A stretch of 64,000 nt of DNA. It comes from Burkholderia sp. HI2500 (GTDB lineage: Bacteria > Pseudomonadota > Gammaproteobacteria > Burkholderiales > Burkholderiaceae). The position numbers and the translations under genes are program-made. Position 1 is the stretch's first letter; each line of letters starts with the position of its first letter. This document shows positions 1 to 10,247 of this stretch, in pieces. The stretch lies in contig NZ_NKFL01000004.1 of assembly GCF_002223055.1 (NCBI RefSeq), forward strand, positions 1,178,001 through 1,242,000, written 5' to 3'. Under the pieces are notes generated by a model. The model searched no databases. It was not told where the DNA came from and saw only the letters and a list, made by a program, of their open reading frames with translations.

Positions 1-2
1 AC

Positions 3-923
3 ACGGTCCGCACGTTGCTCGAAGATCTGAAACAGGATTGGTCCGGCCGCGGCGTCGAACTGGTGGCGCTGGCAACCGGATGGCGCTTCCAGAGCAAGCC
101 GGCGATGCGCCACTATCTGGATCGCCTGCATCCCGAGAAGCCGCCGAAATATTCGCGTGCGGTGCTCGAAACGCTCGCGATCATCGCGTATCGGCAACCT
201 GTCACGCGCGGCGACATCGAAGAGATTCGCGGCGTGACGGTCAATACGCAGGTGGTCAAGCAACTCGAGGATCGCGGCTGGATCGAGGTGATCGGTCATC
301 GCGACGTGCCGGGACGCCCGGCGCTGTATGCGACGACCAAGCAATTCCTCGACGACCTCGGCCTGAAGGCGCTCGATGATCTGCCTGCACTCGAAGAGCC
401 GGCCGCGAACATCGAGGCCGCGCTGCTGGCGCAGCAGGCGATGGATTTCGACGAGGGCATGCCGGTTGCCGGTGACGCAACGGGCGACGCGCCGCAAACG
501 GATGAGGCATCCAGCGATCAATCGGCAGGCTTGCCGGATGATCCTGCGGCGGACGTCGCGTCGACGCATGAAATCGCGAGCCGCGATACGCTCGATGCTG
601 GTCGCGGGCAAGCTGAACGAATGGAACAGGCTGGCGCCGAAGCAGTGCCAGCCGGTGTGCAGCCCGAGCCGCTGCGCGCGGATTGGAGCGAGGAAGATCG
701 CAAGCCGGCTGCCGAAGCGGTTGCCGGAGACGGAGCGGAAGCGGCCGGCGACATGCCCGGCGAGGCCGGCCAGGCCGACGCCCCCCGTTCCCGTCCTGCG
801 GACGACGAGATGCTGGACGACACGTCCGACAGTCTCGCCGATGCCGTACGAAGCGCCAGTGCACCCATCGGTGCCGATGCGTTACCGGACGACGAAGCAG
901 AACCTGAACAGCGTCGCGCCTGA
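3..923 (+). CDS. scpB: Segregation and condensation protein B (5'-truncated)
   Basis: ScpB joins ScpA and SMC in the condensin-like complex that compacts and segregates the nucleoid. The reading frame is open from base 3, so the true start lies before the window. Visible are the second half of the first winged helix and the second winged helix, around the core [22 protein letters not shown] and the [21 protein letters not shown] stretch typical of the family. From about residue 130 the protein continues as a roughly 170-residue acidic, Ala-rich, low-complexity tail that E. coli-sized relatives lack; long tails of this kind occur in Burkholderia. The next gene, rluB, follows 60 bp downstream on the same strand. 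Identification is firm; the N-terminus cannot be judged. Confidence 0.9.
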   Translation, partial: TVRTLLEDLKQDWSGRGVELVALATGWRFQSKPAMRHYLDRLHPEKPPKYSRAVLETLAIIAYRQPVTRGDIEEIRGVTVNTQVVKQLEDRGWIEVIGHRDVPGRPALYATTKQFLDDLGLKALDDLPALEEPAANIEAALLAQQAMDFDEGMPVAGDATGDAPQTDEASSDQSAGLPDDPAADVASTHEIASRDTLDAGRGQAERMEQAGAEAVPAGVQPEPLRADWSEEDRKPAAEAVAGDGAEAAGDMPGEAGQADAPRSRPADDEMLDDTSDSLADAVRSASAPIGADALPDDEAEPEQRRA

Positions 924-983
924 TCGCGGCCAACTTCTTGCCGCGCCCGCGCCGGGCGCGAGACCTGACATTTTGAGGTTGTT

Positions 984-2750
984 TTGACAGATATCCACGA
1001 TATTGAATCGTCCGCGCCTGCCGTACAGGCAGCGCGTGCCGACGATGCACCGGAGCAGGGCGCTTCGGCCGAGGGCGGCGACGAGCGTCCCCGCCGCGGT
1101 CTGCGGCGAGGCCCGCGCAGCCTGATCGCGCGGCGTCGCGCGGCGGCCAAGTCGAAGGGCGCCGAAGGCGAGCCGCAGGGCGGGGAAGGCGCTGACGCGC
1201 AGCCGGCCGAGGCCACCGAAGCGCAGCAGCCGACGCGTGCGCCGCGCAAGGAAGGTGCGGCCAAGGGTGCTCGCAAGCCGGCGGCCAAGCGCGAAGGCGC
1301 GGCCAAGGCTCAGGGCGGCCAAGGCGGCCAGGGTCGTCGCGGCAGCGCGCCGAAGGCTGAGGGCGGTGCGGCAAAGGTGGAGGGCGATGCGTCCCAGGAC
1401 GAACTGTTCGCCTACGTGACGTCGCCGGCATTCGACGCGGACAACTCCGCGGGCGGTAGCGGCGTGCGTGCACCGATGCTGCGTCGCGGCCGTAGCCAGC
1501 CGGCGAACAAGCGCGTGCTGTCGCCGGACGACGACGCGCCGAAGCTTCACAAGGTGCTGGCGGAAGCGGGCATGGGCTCGCGCCGCGAAATGGAAGAACT
1601 GATCGTCGCCGGCCGCGTGTCGGTGAACGGCGAGCCCGCGCACATCGGCCAGCGCATCATGCCGACCGACCAGGTGCGGATCAACGGCAAGCCGGTCAAG
1701 CGCAAGCTGCCGAACAAGCCGCCGCGCGTGCTGCTGTACCACAAGCCGACGGGCGAGATCGTCAGCCACGCGGATCCGGAAGGCCGGCCTTCGGTGTTCG
1801 ACCGCCTGCCGCCGATGAAGACGGCGAAATGGCTCGCGGTGGGCCGCCTCGACTTCAATACCGAAGGTCTGCTGATGCTGACGACTTCGGGTGACCTCGC
1901 AAACCGCTTCATGCATCCGCGCTACAGCGTCGAGCGCGAGTACGCGGTGCGCGTCGTCGGCGAGCTGGCCGAAGGCATGCGGCAGAAGCTGCTGCACGGT
2001 GTCGAGCTCGATGATGGCCCGGCGAACTTCCTGCGCATCCGCGACGGCGGCGGCGAAGGCACGAACCACTGGTATCACGTTGCGCTGGCCGAAGGCCGCA
2101 ACCGCGAAGTGCGCCGGATGTTCGAGGCGGTCGGTCTGATGGTGAGCCGCCTGATCCGTACGCGTCACGGCCCGATTCCGCTGCCGCGCGGCCTGAAGCG
2201 CGGTCGCTGGGAAGAGCTCGACGACACGCAGGTGCGCAAGCTGATGGCGACCGTCGGCCTGAAGGCGCCGACCGAGGAGAAGGGCAAGCGCGGCGGTGCC
2301 GGCCAGGCAGAACGTCGCCAGCCCGATCCGATGCAGACGTCGATGGGCTTCATCGGCCGAGAGCCGGTGCTGACGACACACGGGCAGCTGGATCAGCCGC
2401 GTCGCGGCGGCGGTCGTCGCGGCGGGCCGGGCCTGCCGGGTCTGAGCGGCTACGGCAGCCTGCCGGTCGCACCGTCGGGCTACGGCAATCGCGCCGGCGG
2501 CGGCCGGGACGGCAACCGTGCGGGCGGAGGCGGACGCGATGGCAATCGCGCTGGCGGTGGCCGTGGTGATGTCGACGGCAACCGCGCGTCGTATGGCGCA
2601 GGCCCCAAGCGCGACGGCGCGGGCCCCAAGCGCGGCGGCAGCAAGGGTGGTAACCGCAACCCGAACGGCAATCGTGCCGAGGGTGCCGGCAACGGCGGCG
2701 GCCCGCGCGGCGGTCAGCGTCCGCAGCGCAGCCGCACGCGCAGCCGCTGA
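984..2750 (+). CDS. rluB: 23S rRNA pseudouridine synthase RluB, with long low-complexity extensions
   Basis: Predicted RsuA/RluB-family enzyme that isomerises a uridine in 23S rRNA helix 89 (position 2605 in E. coli). An S4 RNA-binding domain starts near residue 186 ([20 protein letters not shown]), and the catalytic motif [14 protein letters not shown] has its Asp near residue 289. The start is a TTG with GAGG five bases upstream. At 588 aa it is about twice the E. coli length. Residues 1-180 are Ala/Lys/Arg-rich and the last 120 are Gly/Asn/Arg repeats ([12 protein letters not shown] type), both probably disordered RNA-binding tails. The activity is well supported; the exact target uridine is taken from the family. 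Confidence 0.88.
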   Translation: MTDIHDIESSAPAVQAARADDAPEQGASAEGGDERPRRGLRRGPRSLIARRRAAAKSKGAEGEPQGGEGADAQPAEATEAQQPTRAPRKEGAAKGARKPAAKREGAAKAQGGQGGQGRRGSAPKAEGGAAKVEGDASQDELFAYVTSPAFDADNSAGGSGVRAPMLRRGRSQPANKRVLSPDDDAPKLHKVLAEAGMGSRREMEELIVAGRVSVNGEPAHIGQRIMPTDQVRINGKPVKRKLPNKPPRVLLYHKPTGEIVSHADPEGRPSVFDRLPPMKTAKWLAVGRLDFNTEGLLMLTTSGDLANRFMHPRYSVEREYAVRVVGELAEGMRQKLLHGVELDDGPANFLRIRDGGGEGTNHWYHVALAEGRNREVRRMFEAVGLMVSRLIRTRHGPIPLPRGLKRGRWEELDDTQVRKLMATVGLKAPTEEKGKRGGAGQAERRQPDPMQTSMGFIGREPVLTTHGQLDQPRRGGGRRGGPGLPGLSGYGSLPVAPSGYGNRAGGGRDGNRAGGGGRDGNRAGGGRGDVDGNRASYGAGPKRDGAGPKRGGSKGGNRNPNGNRAEGAGNGGGPRGGQRPQRSRTRSR

Positions 2751-2784
2751 GCAATCAGGCACGCGGCGCAAGGCCGCCGGTGTG

Positions 2785-2812
2785 CCGGCCGGATCGGCAT
2801 CCGGCCGGTTTT
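2785..2812 (+). terminator. Intrinsic terminator after rluB
   Basis: Ten-base arms CCGGCCGGAT and ATCCGGCCGG around a CGGC loop, followed by TTTT, 35 bases past the rluB stop. It ends the scpB-rluB transcript and separates it from the rimP operon promoter. Confidence 0.85.
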
Positions 2813-2987
2813 GTCGGCGCGAGGCATTGCGTTTATTGCTTTCGACTGTATATATGTCACGCGGTGCGGGATGGCCGCCGGCATGACCGATCTCCGGCCT
2901 GCCTTCATGGCGCCGGTTGATCGTGCAGCCCGATTTCGCATTTTTGGGCCCGTAAAGGCAGACGACACGCTGCTTTTACCGGCTGGC

Positions 2988-3016
2988 TTGGCGTTTGCGC
3001 CAAAAATCGCTATAAT
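2988..3016 (+). promoter_or_regulatory. Sigma-70 promoter of the rimP-nusA-infB operon
   Basis: TTGGCG at 2988-2993, a 17-base spacer, and a perfect TATAAT at 3011-3016. Transcription would start near 3023, leaving an untranslated leader of about 180 bases before rimP. The stretch from 2813 to 2987 holds no convincing gene. Confidence 0.8.
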
Positions 3017-3076
3017 CGCCGAGTCGCTGGGCGTACGGATTCAATGTGCGGCTCAGGTGCGACCACCAGTAAGAAG

Positions 3077-3101
3077 ATGGGCGTTCCGCCCATTTTTTTT
3101 T
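3077..3101 (+). terminator. Leader terminator (attenuator) upstream of rimP
   Basis: ATGGGCG and CGCCCAT pair around a TTC loop and are followed by nine T residues, forming a strong intrinsic terminator between the promoter and rimP, with the gene still about 100 bases downstream. A second copy of TGGGCG at 3028-3033, near the predicted transcript start, could pair with the CGCCCA arm instead, which would give an antiterminator. Attenuated leaders before rimP-nusA are known in enterobacteria (rimP leader); homology to this one is not shown. Confidence 0.75.
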
Positions 3102-3204
3102 GCTGAAACGGTTAGGCATCTCGGGTAGCGCTTCCTGCGCCGGCTAAGGCGCGCGCCCGCGGGTGTAATCGCGAGCGGCGGGCGCGAACACCTGAGAGGA
3201 CACA

Positions 3205-3663
3205 GTGCAACTGACGGAACTGATAGAAACCACGGTCACCGGGCTCGGCTACGAGCTGGTGGATCTCGAGCGCACCGGGCGCGGCATGCTTTGCATCTAT
3301 ATCGATCAGCCTGCCGGCATCTCGCTCGAAGATTGCGAAAAGGTCACGCGTCAGCTCCAGCACGTCTTGACGGTCGAAAACATCGATTACGAACGGCTCG
3401 AAGTCTCGTCCCCGGGGCTCGACCGCCCGTTGAAGAAGCTGGCCGACTTCGAGCGCTTCGCTGGCAGCGAAGTTTCCGTGACCTTGAAAAAGCCGCTGGA
3501 CGGGCGCAAGACGTACCGGGGCATTCTGCACGCGCCGAATGGCGAAACGATCGGTTTGGAATTTGAGAGGAAGAAGGGCGAGGCGGCCATGCTGGATTTC
3601 ACGCTGGCCGATATCGACAAAGCCCGCCTGATTCCGCAAGTTGACTTTAGGAGCCGCAAATAA
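3205..3663 (+). CDS. rimP: Ribosome maturation factor RimP
   Basis: Assists late assembly of the 30S subunit in the cytoplasm. At 152 aa it is the usual size. The N-terminal alpha/beta domain ([20 protein letters not shown]) and the C-terminal SH3-like domain ([31 protein letters not shown]) are both recognisable, with the family signature [10 protein letters not shown] between them. The start is GTG with GAGAGGA seven bases upstream. The stop overlaps the beginning of nusA (TAATG), so the two are probably translationally coupled. It is the first gene of the rimP-nusA-infB operon, downstream of a promoter and attenuator. Confidence 0.95.
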   Translation: MQLTELIETTVTGLGYELVDLERTGRGMLCIYIDQPAGISLEDCEKVTRQLQHVLTVENIDYERLEVSSPGLDRPLKKLADFERFAGSEVSVTLKKPLDGRKTYRGILHAPNGETIGLEFERKKGEAAMLDFTLADIDKARLIPQVDFRSRK

Positions 3664-5138
3664 TGAGTCGCGAAGTGTTGATGCTGGTGGATGCGCTGGC
3701 GCGCGAGAAAAACGTCGACAAGGATGTGGTGCTGGGCGCCCTCGAGGCTGCGCTCGCGTCCGCTTCCAAGAAGCTGTTCGACGAAGGCGCCGAAATCCGC
3801 GTCCATATCGATCGCGAAAGCGGCGAGCACGAAACCTTCCGTCGCTGGCTCGTCGTGCCCGACGAGGCAGGCTTGCAGGAGCCGGATCGCGAGATCCTGC
3901 TGTTCGAAGCACGTGAGCAGAAGCCCGACGTCGAAGTCGGCGAGTATGTCGAGGAACCCGTTCCGTCGATCGAGTTCGGTCGCATCGGCGCGCAGGCCGC
4001 CAAGCAGGTGATCCTGCAGAAGGTGCGCGACGCCGAGCGCGAGCAGATCCTGAACGACTACCTCGAGCGGGGTGAAAAGATCATGACGGGTACGGTGAAG
4101 CGCCTCGACAAGGGCAACTTCATCGTCGAATCGGGCCGTGTCGAGGCGCTGCTGCGCCGCGATCAGCTGATCCCGAAGGAAAACCTGCGCGTGGGCGACC
4201 GCGTGCGCGCCTACATCGCGAAGGTCGACCGCACCGCGCGCGGCCCGCAGATCGAGCTGTCGCGTACGGCGCCCGAGTTCCTGATGAAGCTGTTCGAGAT
4301 GGAAGTGCCGGAAATCGAGCAGGGCCTGCTCGAAATCAAGGCGGCTGCCCGTGACCCGGGCGTGCGCGCGAAGATCGGCGTCATCGCGTACGACAAGCGG
4401 ATCGATCCGATCGGCACCTGCGTCGGCATCCGCGGTTCCCGCGTGCAGGCCGTGCGCAACGAGCTCGGTGGCGAAAACATCGACATCGTGCTATGGTCGG
4501 AGGATCCCGCCCAGTTCGTGATCGGCGCGCTCGCGCCGGCAGCTGTTCAGTCGATTGTCGTCGATGAAGAAAAGCACTCGATGGACGTCGTCGTCGACGA
4601 GAACGAGCTGGCTGTCGCGATCGGCCGCAGCGGTCAGAACGTTCGTCTTGCAGGCGAACTGACCGGCTGGCAGATCAACATCATGACGCCGGACGAATCC
4701 GCCCTGAAGCAGGGTGAAGAGCGCGACCGGCTGCGTGCACTGTTCATGGCGCGTCTCGACGTCGACGAAGAAGTTGCCGACATCCTGATCGACGAAGGCT
4801 TCACGAGCCTGGAAGAGATCGCGTACGTGCCGCTCAACGAAATGCTCGAAATCGAGGCGTTCGACGAGGACACCGTGCACGAACTGCGCAACCGCGCACG
4901 CGACGCGCTGTTGACGATGGCCATCGCGAACGAAGAAAAGGTCGAGAACGCAGCGCTGGATCTCAAGAGCCTCGACGGCATCACGCCGGAGCTGCTCGCG
5001 AAGCTGGCCGAACACGGCGTGCAGACGCGCGACGATCTCGCCGAGCTGGCTGTAGATGAACTGGTCGACATGACCGGGATGGAAGAGGATGCCGCTAAGG
5101 CGTTGATCATGAAAGCACGTGAACATTGGTTCCAGTGA
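3663..5138 (+). CDS. nusA: Transcription termination/antitermination factor NusA
   Basis: Binds RNA polymerase and nascent RNA, modulating pausing, Rho-dependent and intrinsic termination, and rRNA antitermination. The 491-aa protein has the usual order: N-terminal polymerase-binding domain, S1 domain ([22 protein letters not shown]), two KH domains ([40 protein letters not shown]) and two acidic helix-hairpin C-terminal repeats ([38 protein letters not shown]). The ATG overlaps the rimP stop. NusA can influence terminators in its own operon leader, which makes the attenuator before rimP noteworthy. Confidence 0.97.
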   Translation: MSREVLMLVDALAREKNVDKDVVLGALEAALASASKKLFDEGAEIRVHIDRESGEHETFRRWLVVPDEAGLQEPDREILLFEAREQKPDVEVGEYVEEPVPSIEFGRIGAQAAKQVILQKVRDAEREQILNDYLERGEKIMTGTVKRLDKGNFIVESGRVEALLRRDQLIPKENLRVGDRVRAYIAKVDRTARGPQIELSRTAPEFLMKLFEMEVPEIEQGLLEIKAAARDPGVRAKIGVIAYDKRIDPIGTCVGIRGSRVQAVRNELGGENIDIVLWSEDPAQFVIGALAPAAVQSIVVDEEKHSMDVVVDENELAVAIGRSGQNVRLAGELTGWQINIMTPDESALKQGEERDRLRALFMARLDVDEEVADILIDEGFTSLEEIAYVPLNEMLEIEAFDEDTVHELRNRARDALLTMAIANEEKVENAALDLKSLDGITPELLAKLAEHGVQTRDDLAELAVDELVDMTGMEEDAAKALIMKAREHWFQ

Positions 5139-5229
5139 GAAATGACCATGGCGCACTGATTTGATGGCGGCCGTATGGCCTGACCCGATGCTAACCGCAA
5201 GGAATCGGTCCTTGCACTAAGAGGAATGA

Positions 5230-8148
5230 ATGGCGAGTAACAACGTAGCCCAATTTGCCGCGGAACTGAAAATGCCTGCTGGTGTGCTGCTCGAACAGCT
5301 GCAGGCAGCGGGCGTCCAGAAAGCGAGTGAAGACGATGCGCTGTCCGAAACGGACAAGGCGCGTCTGCTCGATCATTTGCGCAAGTCGCACGGCGCAACC
5401 GACGGCGACAAGCGCAAGATCACGCTGACCCGCAAGCATACGTCGGAGATCAAGCAATCTGACGCGACGGGCAAGGCTCGCACCATTCAGGTCGAGGTCC
5501 GCAAGAAGCGTACGTTCGTCAAGCGCGACGACGTGAGCGAGGGTGCGGAACAGGGTCAGGCGCAGGTCGCCGAAGCGGACGACGATGCGGAACTGAAGCG
5601 TCGCGAAGAAGAAGCGCGCCGTGAGGCCGAGCTGCTCGAGAAGCAGGCGCAGGAGCTTCGCGAGCGTCAGGAACGCCTCGAGCGCGAGGAAGCAGAGCGC
5701 CGCGCCCGCGAGGAAGCGGCTGAAGCCGAGCGTCGTCGCGCCGAGGAAGAGGCAGCGACGAAGCGTGCTGCAGCCGAAGCTGCGGCCGCACAGCAGCAGG
5801 CAGCCGCACAGCAGGCTGCAGCAGCCGAGCAGCAGGAAACGGCGAGCACGCAGTCCGCGCAGGACGAAGCACGCGCAGCCGCCGAACGTGCGGCTCAGCG
5901 CGAAGCGGCGAAGAAGGCTGAAGACGCTGCCCGCGAGGCGGCGGACAAGGCGCGCGCCGAGCAGGAAGAGATCAGCAAGCGTCGTGCAGCGGCAGAAGCC
6001 GAGGCGCGTGCGATCCGCGAAATGATGAACACGCCGCGCAAGGCCGTGGTCAAGGCAGTCGAGCCGCCGAAGCCGGTCGAGCCGCCGAAGCCGGCCGAAG
6101 CGAAGGGCACGCTGCACAAGCCGGCAAAGCCGGAAGGTGCGCAGGCGCGTCCGGCCGTGAAGAAGCCGGCCGGTGCGGCAGCGCCGGCTACGACTGCGCC
6201 GGCAGGCGCGGGCGACCGCAACAAGAAGCCGGGCGCAGGCAAGGGCGGCTGGCAGGACGACGCGTCGAAGCGCCGCGGCATCAAGACGCGCGGCGATTCG
6301 AGCGGCGGTGTCGACCGCGGCTGGCGCGGCGGCCCGAAGGGTCGCGGCCGTCACCAGGACAGCTCGACGTTCCAGGCGCCGACCGAACCGATCGTTCGTG
6401 AAGTGCACGTGCCGGAAACCGTGTCGGTTGCCGACCTCGCGCACAAGATGTCGGTCAAGGCCTCCGAAGTCATCAAGGTGATGATGAAGATGGGCCAGAT
6501 GGTCACGATCAACCAGGTGCTGGACCAGGAAACGGCGATGATCATCGTCGAAGAACTGGGCCACCGCGCGGTTGCCGCGAAGCTGGACGATCCGGAAGCG
6601 CTGCTCGTCGAAGGCGAAACCGGTACCGATGCGGAGCAACTGCCGCGTCCGCCGGTCGTCACGGTCATGGGTCACGTCGACCACGGCAAGACCTCGCTGC
6701 TCGACCACATCCGCCGCGCGAAGGTTGCAGCGGGCGAAGCGGGCGGCATTACGCAGCACATCGGCGCATACCACGTCGAAACGCCGCGCGGCGTCATCAC
6801 GTTCCTCGATACGCCGGGTCACGAAGCGTTCACGGCAATGCGTGCACGCGGCGCGAAGGCGACCGACATCGTGGTGCTGGTGGTAGCAGCCGACGACGGT
6901 GTGATGCCGCAGACGAAGGAAGCCATCGCCCACGCGAAGGCAGGCGGTGTGCCGATCGTCGTCGCGATCAACAAGATCGACAAGCCGGACGCGAATCTCG
7001 ATCGCGTCAAGCAGGAGCTGGTCGCGGAAGGCGTCGTGCCGGAAGAGTACGGTGGCGATTCGCCGTTCGTGCCGGTTTCGGCGAAGACGGGCGCGGGTAT
7101 CGACGATCTGCTCGAGAACGTGCTGCTGCAAGCCGAAGTGCTGGAACTGAAGGCGCCGGTCGAGGCGCCGGCCAAGGGCATCGTGATCGAAGCGAAGCTC
7201 GACAAGGGCAAGGGCCCGGTCGCGACGATCCTGGTGCAGTCCGGTACGCTGAACCGAGGCGACGTCGTGCTGGCGGGTACGGCCTATGGCCGCGTGCGCG
7301 CGATGCTCGACGAAAACGGCAAGCCGACGAAGGAAGCCGGCCCGTCGATTCCGGTCGAAATCCAGGGTCTGTCGGAAGTGCCGGGTGCGGGCGAAGAAGT
7401 GATCGTGCTGCCGGACGAGCGCAAGGCGCGCGAGATCGCGCTGTTCCGTCAGGGCAAGTTCCGCGACGTCAAGCTTGCGAAGCAGCAGGCCGCGAAGCTG
7501 GAAAGCATGCTCGAGCAGATGGGCGAAGGCGAAGTGCAGAACCTGCCGCTCATCATCAAGGCGGACGTGCAAGGCTCGCAGGAAGCACTCGTGCAGTCGC
7601 TGCTCAAGCTGTCGACCGACGAAGTGCGCGTGCAGATCGTGCACAGTGCGGTGGGTGGCATCAGCGAAAACGACGTCAACCTCGCAACGGCATCGAAGGC
7701 GGTCATCATCGGCTTCAACACGCGTGCAGATGCACAGGCGCGCAAGCTGGCCGAGTCGAACGGCATCGACATCCGTTACTACAACATCATCTATGACGCA
7801 GTGGATGAGGTGAAGGCGGCGATGTCGGGCATGCTGGCGCCGGAGAAGCGCGAAGTCATCACCGGCATGGTCGAGGTGCGCCAGGTCTTCAAGGTACCGA
7901 AGATCGGTGCAGTCGCCGGCTGTATGGTGACGGACGGTGTCGTCAAGCGCTCGTCGTCGGTGCGCGTGCTGCGCAACAACGTCGTGATCTTCACGGGCGA
8001 ACTTGAATCGCTGAAGCGCTTCAAGGACGACGTGAAGGAAGTGAAGCAAGGCTTCGAGTGCGGTATGTCGGTGAAGAACTTCAACGACATCGTCGAAGGC
8101 GACCAGTTCGAAGTCTTCGAAGTGACCGAAGTCGCGCGTACGCTGTAA
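5230..8148 (+). CDS. infB: Translation initiation factor IF-2
   Basis: GTPase that recruits fMet-tRNA to the 30S subunit and promotes subunit joining. The 972-aa protein has an IF2 N-terminal domain, a long charged and Ala-rich linker with coiled-coil character (about residues 110-400), a second IF2_N-like segment ([25 protein letters not shown]), then the G domain with GHVDHGKT near residue 481, DTPGHEAF and NKID, followed by domains II, C1 and C2. An upstream AGAGGAATGA supports the ATG chosen. It lies 91 bp after nusA with no terminator between them. Confidence 0.97.
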   Translation: MASNNVAQFAAELKMPAGVLLEQLQAAGVQKASEDDALSETDKARLLDHLRKSHGATDGDKRKITLTRKHTSEIKQSDATGKARTIQVEVRKKRTFVKRDDVSEGAEQGQAQVAEADDDAELKRREEEARREAELLEKQAQELRERQERLEREEAERRAREEAAEAERRRAEEEAATKRAAAEAAAAQQQAAAQQAAAAEQQETASTQSAQDEARAAAERAAQREAAKKAEDAAREAADKARAEQEEISKRRAAAEAEARAIREMMNTPRKAVVKAVEPPKPVEPPKPAEAKGTLHKPAKPEGAQARPAVKKPAGAAAPATTAPAGAGDRNKKPGAGKGGWQDDASKRRGIKTRGDSSGGVDRGWRGGPKGRGRHQDSSTFQAPTEPIVREVHVPETVSVADLAHKMSVKASEVIKVMMKMGQMVTINQVLDQETAMIIVEELGHRAVAAKLDDPEALLVEGETGTDAEQLPRPPVVTVMGHVDHGKTSLLDHIRRAKVAAGEAGGITQHIGAYHVETPRGVITFLDTPGHEAFTAMRARGAKATDIVVLVVAADDGVMPQTKEAIAHAKAGGVPIVVAINKIDKPDANLDRVKQELVAEGVVPEEYGGDSPFVPVSAKTGAGIDDLLENVLLQAEVLELKAPVEAPAKGIVIEAKLDKGKGPVATILVQSGTLNRGDVVLAGTAYGRVRAMLDENGKPTKEAGPSIPVEIQGLSEVPGAGEEVIVLPDERKAREIALFRQGKFRDVKLAKQQAAKLESMLEQMGEGEVQNLPLIIKADVQGSQEALVQSLLKLSTDEVRVQIVHSAVGGISENDVNLATASKAVIIGFNTRADAQARKLAESNGIDIRYYNIIYDAVDEVKAAMSGMLAPEKREVITGMVEVRQVFKVPKIGAVAGCMVTDGVVKRSSSVRVLRNNVVIFTGELESLKRFKDDVKEVKQGFECGMSVKNFNDIVEGDQFEVFEVTEVARTL

Positions 8149-8165
8149 CCCTCGCGCATCGGCTC

Positions 8166-8202
8166 ATGGGCGGGGCAGGCTTGGGCCTGTCCCGCCCATT
8201 TT
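8166..8202 (+). terminator. Intrinsic terminator between infB and rbfA
   Basis: Fourteen-base arms (ATGGGCGGGGCAGG / CCTGTCCCGCCCAT, one G-U pair) with a CTTGGG loop, running into TTT. It lies inside an otherwise collinear translation operon, so rbfA-truB expression should be partly uncoupled from infB. Confidence 0.7.
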
Positions 8203-8262
8203 CATGGTGGCGTGCCAACACTGGCCGCCGCTTTATCCTGATAAACGGATCACGGATCGATC

Positions 8263-8661
8263 ATGTCCAGGAAACGTACTTCCCCCAATCGCAACGTGCA
8301 GATCGCTGACCAGATTCAGCGCGATCTGTCCGAACTCATCATGCGCGAGGTTAAAGACCCGCGCATCGGCATCGTGACCATCCAGAGTGTGGAACTCACG
8401 CCGGATTACGCACACGCGAAGGTCTACTTCACCGCGTTGACCGGCGATCCGGACAAGACGCAGGAAGCGCTGAACCACGCGTCGGGTCACTTGCACAACC
8501 TGTTGTTCAAGCGTCTGCACATCCATACGGTGCCGACGCTGCATTTCCACTACGACCAGACGATCGAGAAGGCCGTGGAAATGTCGCGCCTGATCAAGGA
8601 AGCGAACTCGACGCGCGCGAAGGACGACGACGAGGCCGATTCGGCCGCCAAGGACGACTGA
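8263..8661 (+). CDS. rbfA: 30S ribosome-binding factor A
   Basis: Cold-shock ribosome assembly factor that binds the free 30S subunit near the 5' end of 16S rRNA. It is 132 aa, normal length, with a single KH-like fold ([48 protein letters not shown]) and the late [17 protein letters not shown] motif. The C-terminal [13 protein letters not shown] is acidic. An internal terminator precedes it, and the short palindrome TTTATC-CT-GATAAA lies about 20 bases before the ATG. truB begins 13 bp downstream. Confidence 0.95.
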   Translation: MSRKRTSPNRNVQIADQIQRDLSELIMREVKDPRIGIVTIQSVELTPDYAHAKVYFTALTGDPDKTQEALNHASGHLHNLLFKRLHIHTVPTLHFHYDQTIEKAVEMSRLIKEANSTRAKDDDEADSAAKDD

Positions 8662-8674
8662 GCTCGACCGGCCT

Positions 8675-9607
8675 ATGACGACTGCAGCACCCCAACGTCC
8701 GCGCGTGCCCCGGCGCGTGCTGGACGGCGTCCTCCTGCTCGACAAGCCGGTCGGCCTGTCGAGCAACGATGCGCTGATTCGCGCGAAGCGTCTGCTGCTC
8801 GCGAAGAAAGCCGGTCACACCGGTACGCTCGATCCGCTGGCTTCGGGCCTGCTGCCGCTGTGCTTCGGCGAGGCGACGAAGTTCTCGCAGGATCTGCTCG
8901 AAGCGGACAAGACGTACGAAGCGACGATGCGTCTCGGCCAGCGTACGGCTACCGGCGACGCGGAAGGCGAGGTGATCGAAGCGCGGCCGGTCGAATGCGA
9001 CCGCACGGCGGTGGAAGCCGCGCTCGTGCGCTTCACCGGCGAGATCGTGCAGGTGCCGCCGATGTATTCGGCGCTCAAGCGCGATGGCAAGCCGCTGTAC
9101 GAATATGCGCGGGCGGGGCAAACCGTCGAGCGCGAGGGCCGCAACGTGACGATCCTCGCACTCGACCTGCTCGCGTGCGACCTGCCTGATGTGACGTTTC
9201 GCGTGACCTGCAGCAAGGGCACTTACGTGCGTACGCTGGCGGAGGATATCGGCGAGGCGCTCGGTTGCGGCGCGCATCTGACGATGCTGCGTCGCACGGG
9301 CGTCGGCGCGCTGACGCTCGAGCATGCGGTGACGCTCGATGCGCTGTCCGATGCCGACGAAGCGTCGCGCGATGCGTGGCTCCAGCCGGTCGACGCGTTG
9401 CTGTCGACGTTTCCGCTGGTTCGTCTCGATGAAACCAGCGCGAAACGGTTCCTGCACGGCCAGCGTCTGCCGCTGTCGGCGCTCGATCCGATCGATGCGG
9501 CCGAAGGTGAGCGTGTGCGCGTCTATGACGCCACTCGGTTGCTCGGCGTGGCGCGCAAGGCGAACGGCGTACTTGCGCCGGAACGGCTCGTCGTCACGGC
9601 GGCCTGA
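8675..9607 (+). CDS. truB: tRNA pseudouridine(55) synthase TruB
   Basis: Makes the universal pseudouridine 55 in the T-loop of tRNAs. It is 310 aa, with the N-terminal substrate motif GVLLLDKPVGLSSNDALIRAKR, the catalytic loop GHTGTLDPLASGLLP (catalytic Asp 53), and the KGTYVRTLAEDIGEALG motif. A C-terminal PUA-like extension (KRFLHGQRLPL...) is also present. The gene follows rbfA by 13 bp and ends the translation operon. Its natural terminator was split by an insertion sequence 30 bp past the stop. Confidence 0.96.
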   Translation: MTTAAPQRPRVPRRVLDGVLLLDKPVGLSSNDALIRAKRLLLAKKAGHTGTLDPLASGLLPLCFGEATKFSQDLLEADKTYEATMRLGQRTATGDAEGEVIEARPVECDRTAVEAALVRFTGEIVQVPPMYSALKRDGKPLYEYARAGQTVEREGRNVTILALDLLACDLPDVTFRVTCSKGTYVRTLAEDIGEALGCGAHLTMLRRTGVGALTLEHAVTLDALSDADEASRDAWLQPVDALLSTFPLVRLDETSAKRFLHGQRLPLSALDPIDAAEGERVRVYDATRLLGVARKANGVLAPERLVVTAA

Positions 9608-9638
9608 CGCCGCCGCGCGAACGCGCTCCCGTTGGAAT

Positions 9639-9648
9639 AAAAAAGCCC
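9639..9648. terminator. Left half of the truB / efflux-operon terminator, split by the IS
   Basis: AAAAAAGCCC here is the exact complement of GGGCTTTTT at 11116-11124 on the far side of the insertion sequence. Joined (removing 9660-11107) they form a 9-bp bidirectional terminator stem, with inner CGC/GCG pairs, between convergent truB and the efflux operon. Confidence 0.65.
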
Positions 9649-9659
9649 GACCGGCGCGA

Positions 9660-9683
9660 TGAACTGCACCCCAAAAGTTGGAC
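9660..9683 (+). repeat. Left terminal inverted repeat of the IS
   Basis: Begins TGAACTGCACCCC and matches the reverse complement of 11084-11107 at 19 of 24 positions. The last ten bases, AAAGTTGGAC, are identical. Confidence 0.85.
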
Positions 9684-9709
9684 ATCGATCCAACCTTTGG
9701 GGTGTTTTT
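9667..9709 (+). terminator. Hairpin plus T-run at the IS left end, just before orfA
   Basis: A 16-base stem (CACCCCAAAAGTTGGA / TCCAACCTTTGGGGTG, 15 of 16 pairing) with the loop CATCGA runs directly into TTTTT one base before the orfA ATG. It looks like an intrinsic terminator that shields the transposase from outside transcription and now probably also ends truB messages. Confidence 0.65.
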
Positions 9710-9710
9710 C

Positions 9711-10247
9711 ATGAGCAAGTACACGGAGCAGTTCAAGGTATGCATTGCAGAGGAGTACGAGTCCGGCCACGCTGGGTTCCGTGAGATGTCCAAGCGCCAC
9801 GGCGTCGATGAGGCGACGATCCGCAAGTGGGTGGCGGCCCATCGCATACATGGTCCGGCGGGCTTGAAGAAGAAGTGCGAGCGCTACAGCGCAGAGTTCA
9901 AGTTGCTTGTACTGCAGCAAATGCGTAGCGAAGGGTTGTCAGCGCGTGAGACGGCTGCACGCTTCAACATTAGGAACCGTACGGCCATCGGCCAGTGGAA
10001 ACGCCAGTATGATGAAGGCGGTATAGACGCACTGTCGCCGCGCCAGCGGGGGCGCCCCAGGAAGATGCCCAAGCCACCGCTCACGCCACCGCCGCTACCC
10101 GAGGACGATACGCGCTCCCGACAGGAACTACTCGACGAGTTGAACTTCCTGCGCATGGAGAACGCGTACTTAAAAAAGCTCGAAGCCTTGGCTCAAGCGC
10201 AGCAGCGATCAGCGCAACGCAAAAAGCGCAAATCGTGCTCGAGCTAA
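9711..10247 (+). CDS. IS3-family transposase, OrfA (helix-turn-helix subunit)
   Basis: DNA-binding part of the transposase, 178 aa, with two successive helix-turn-helix regions (YTEQFKVCIAEEYESGHAGFREMSKRHGVDEATIRKWVAAH; AEFKLLVLQQMRSEGLSARETAARFNIRNRTAIGQWKRQYDEGG) and a C-terminal leucine-zipper-like stretch (ELLDELNFLRMENAYLKKLEAL). The doubled HTH is typical of the IS150 group. The codons TTA-AAA-AAG at 10170-10178 hold the A6G slippery heptamer. A -1 shift there continues in the orfB frame without a stop, giving the OrfAB fusion transposase. The start at 9711 avoids translation through the terminal repeat. Confidence 0.9.
   Translation: MSKYTEQFKVCIAEEYESGHAGFREMSKRHGVDEATIRKWVAAHRIHGPAGLKKKCERYSAEFKLLVLQQMRSEGLSARETAARFNIRNRTAIGQWKRQYDEGGIDALSPRQRGRPRKMPKPPLTPPPLPEDDTRSRQELLDELNFLRMENAYLKKLEALAQAQQRSAQRKKRKSCSS

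Noticed and set aside
5191-8049. A 952-codon frame on - opposite infB, and similar shadow frames opposite odhA and typA.
   Set aside because: Antisense reading frames are common in G+C-rich genes with strong third-position bias; the sense genes are unmistakable.
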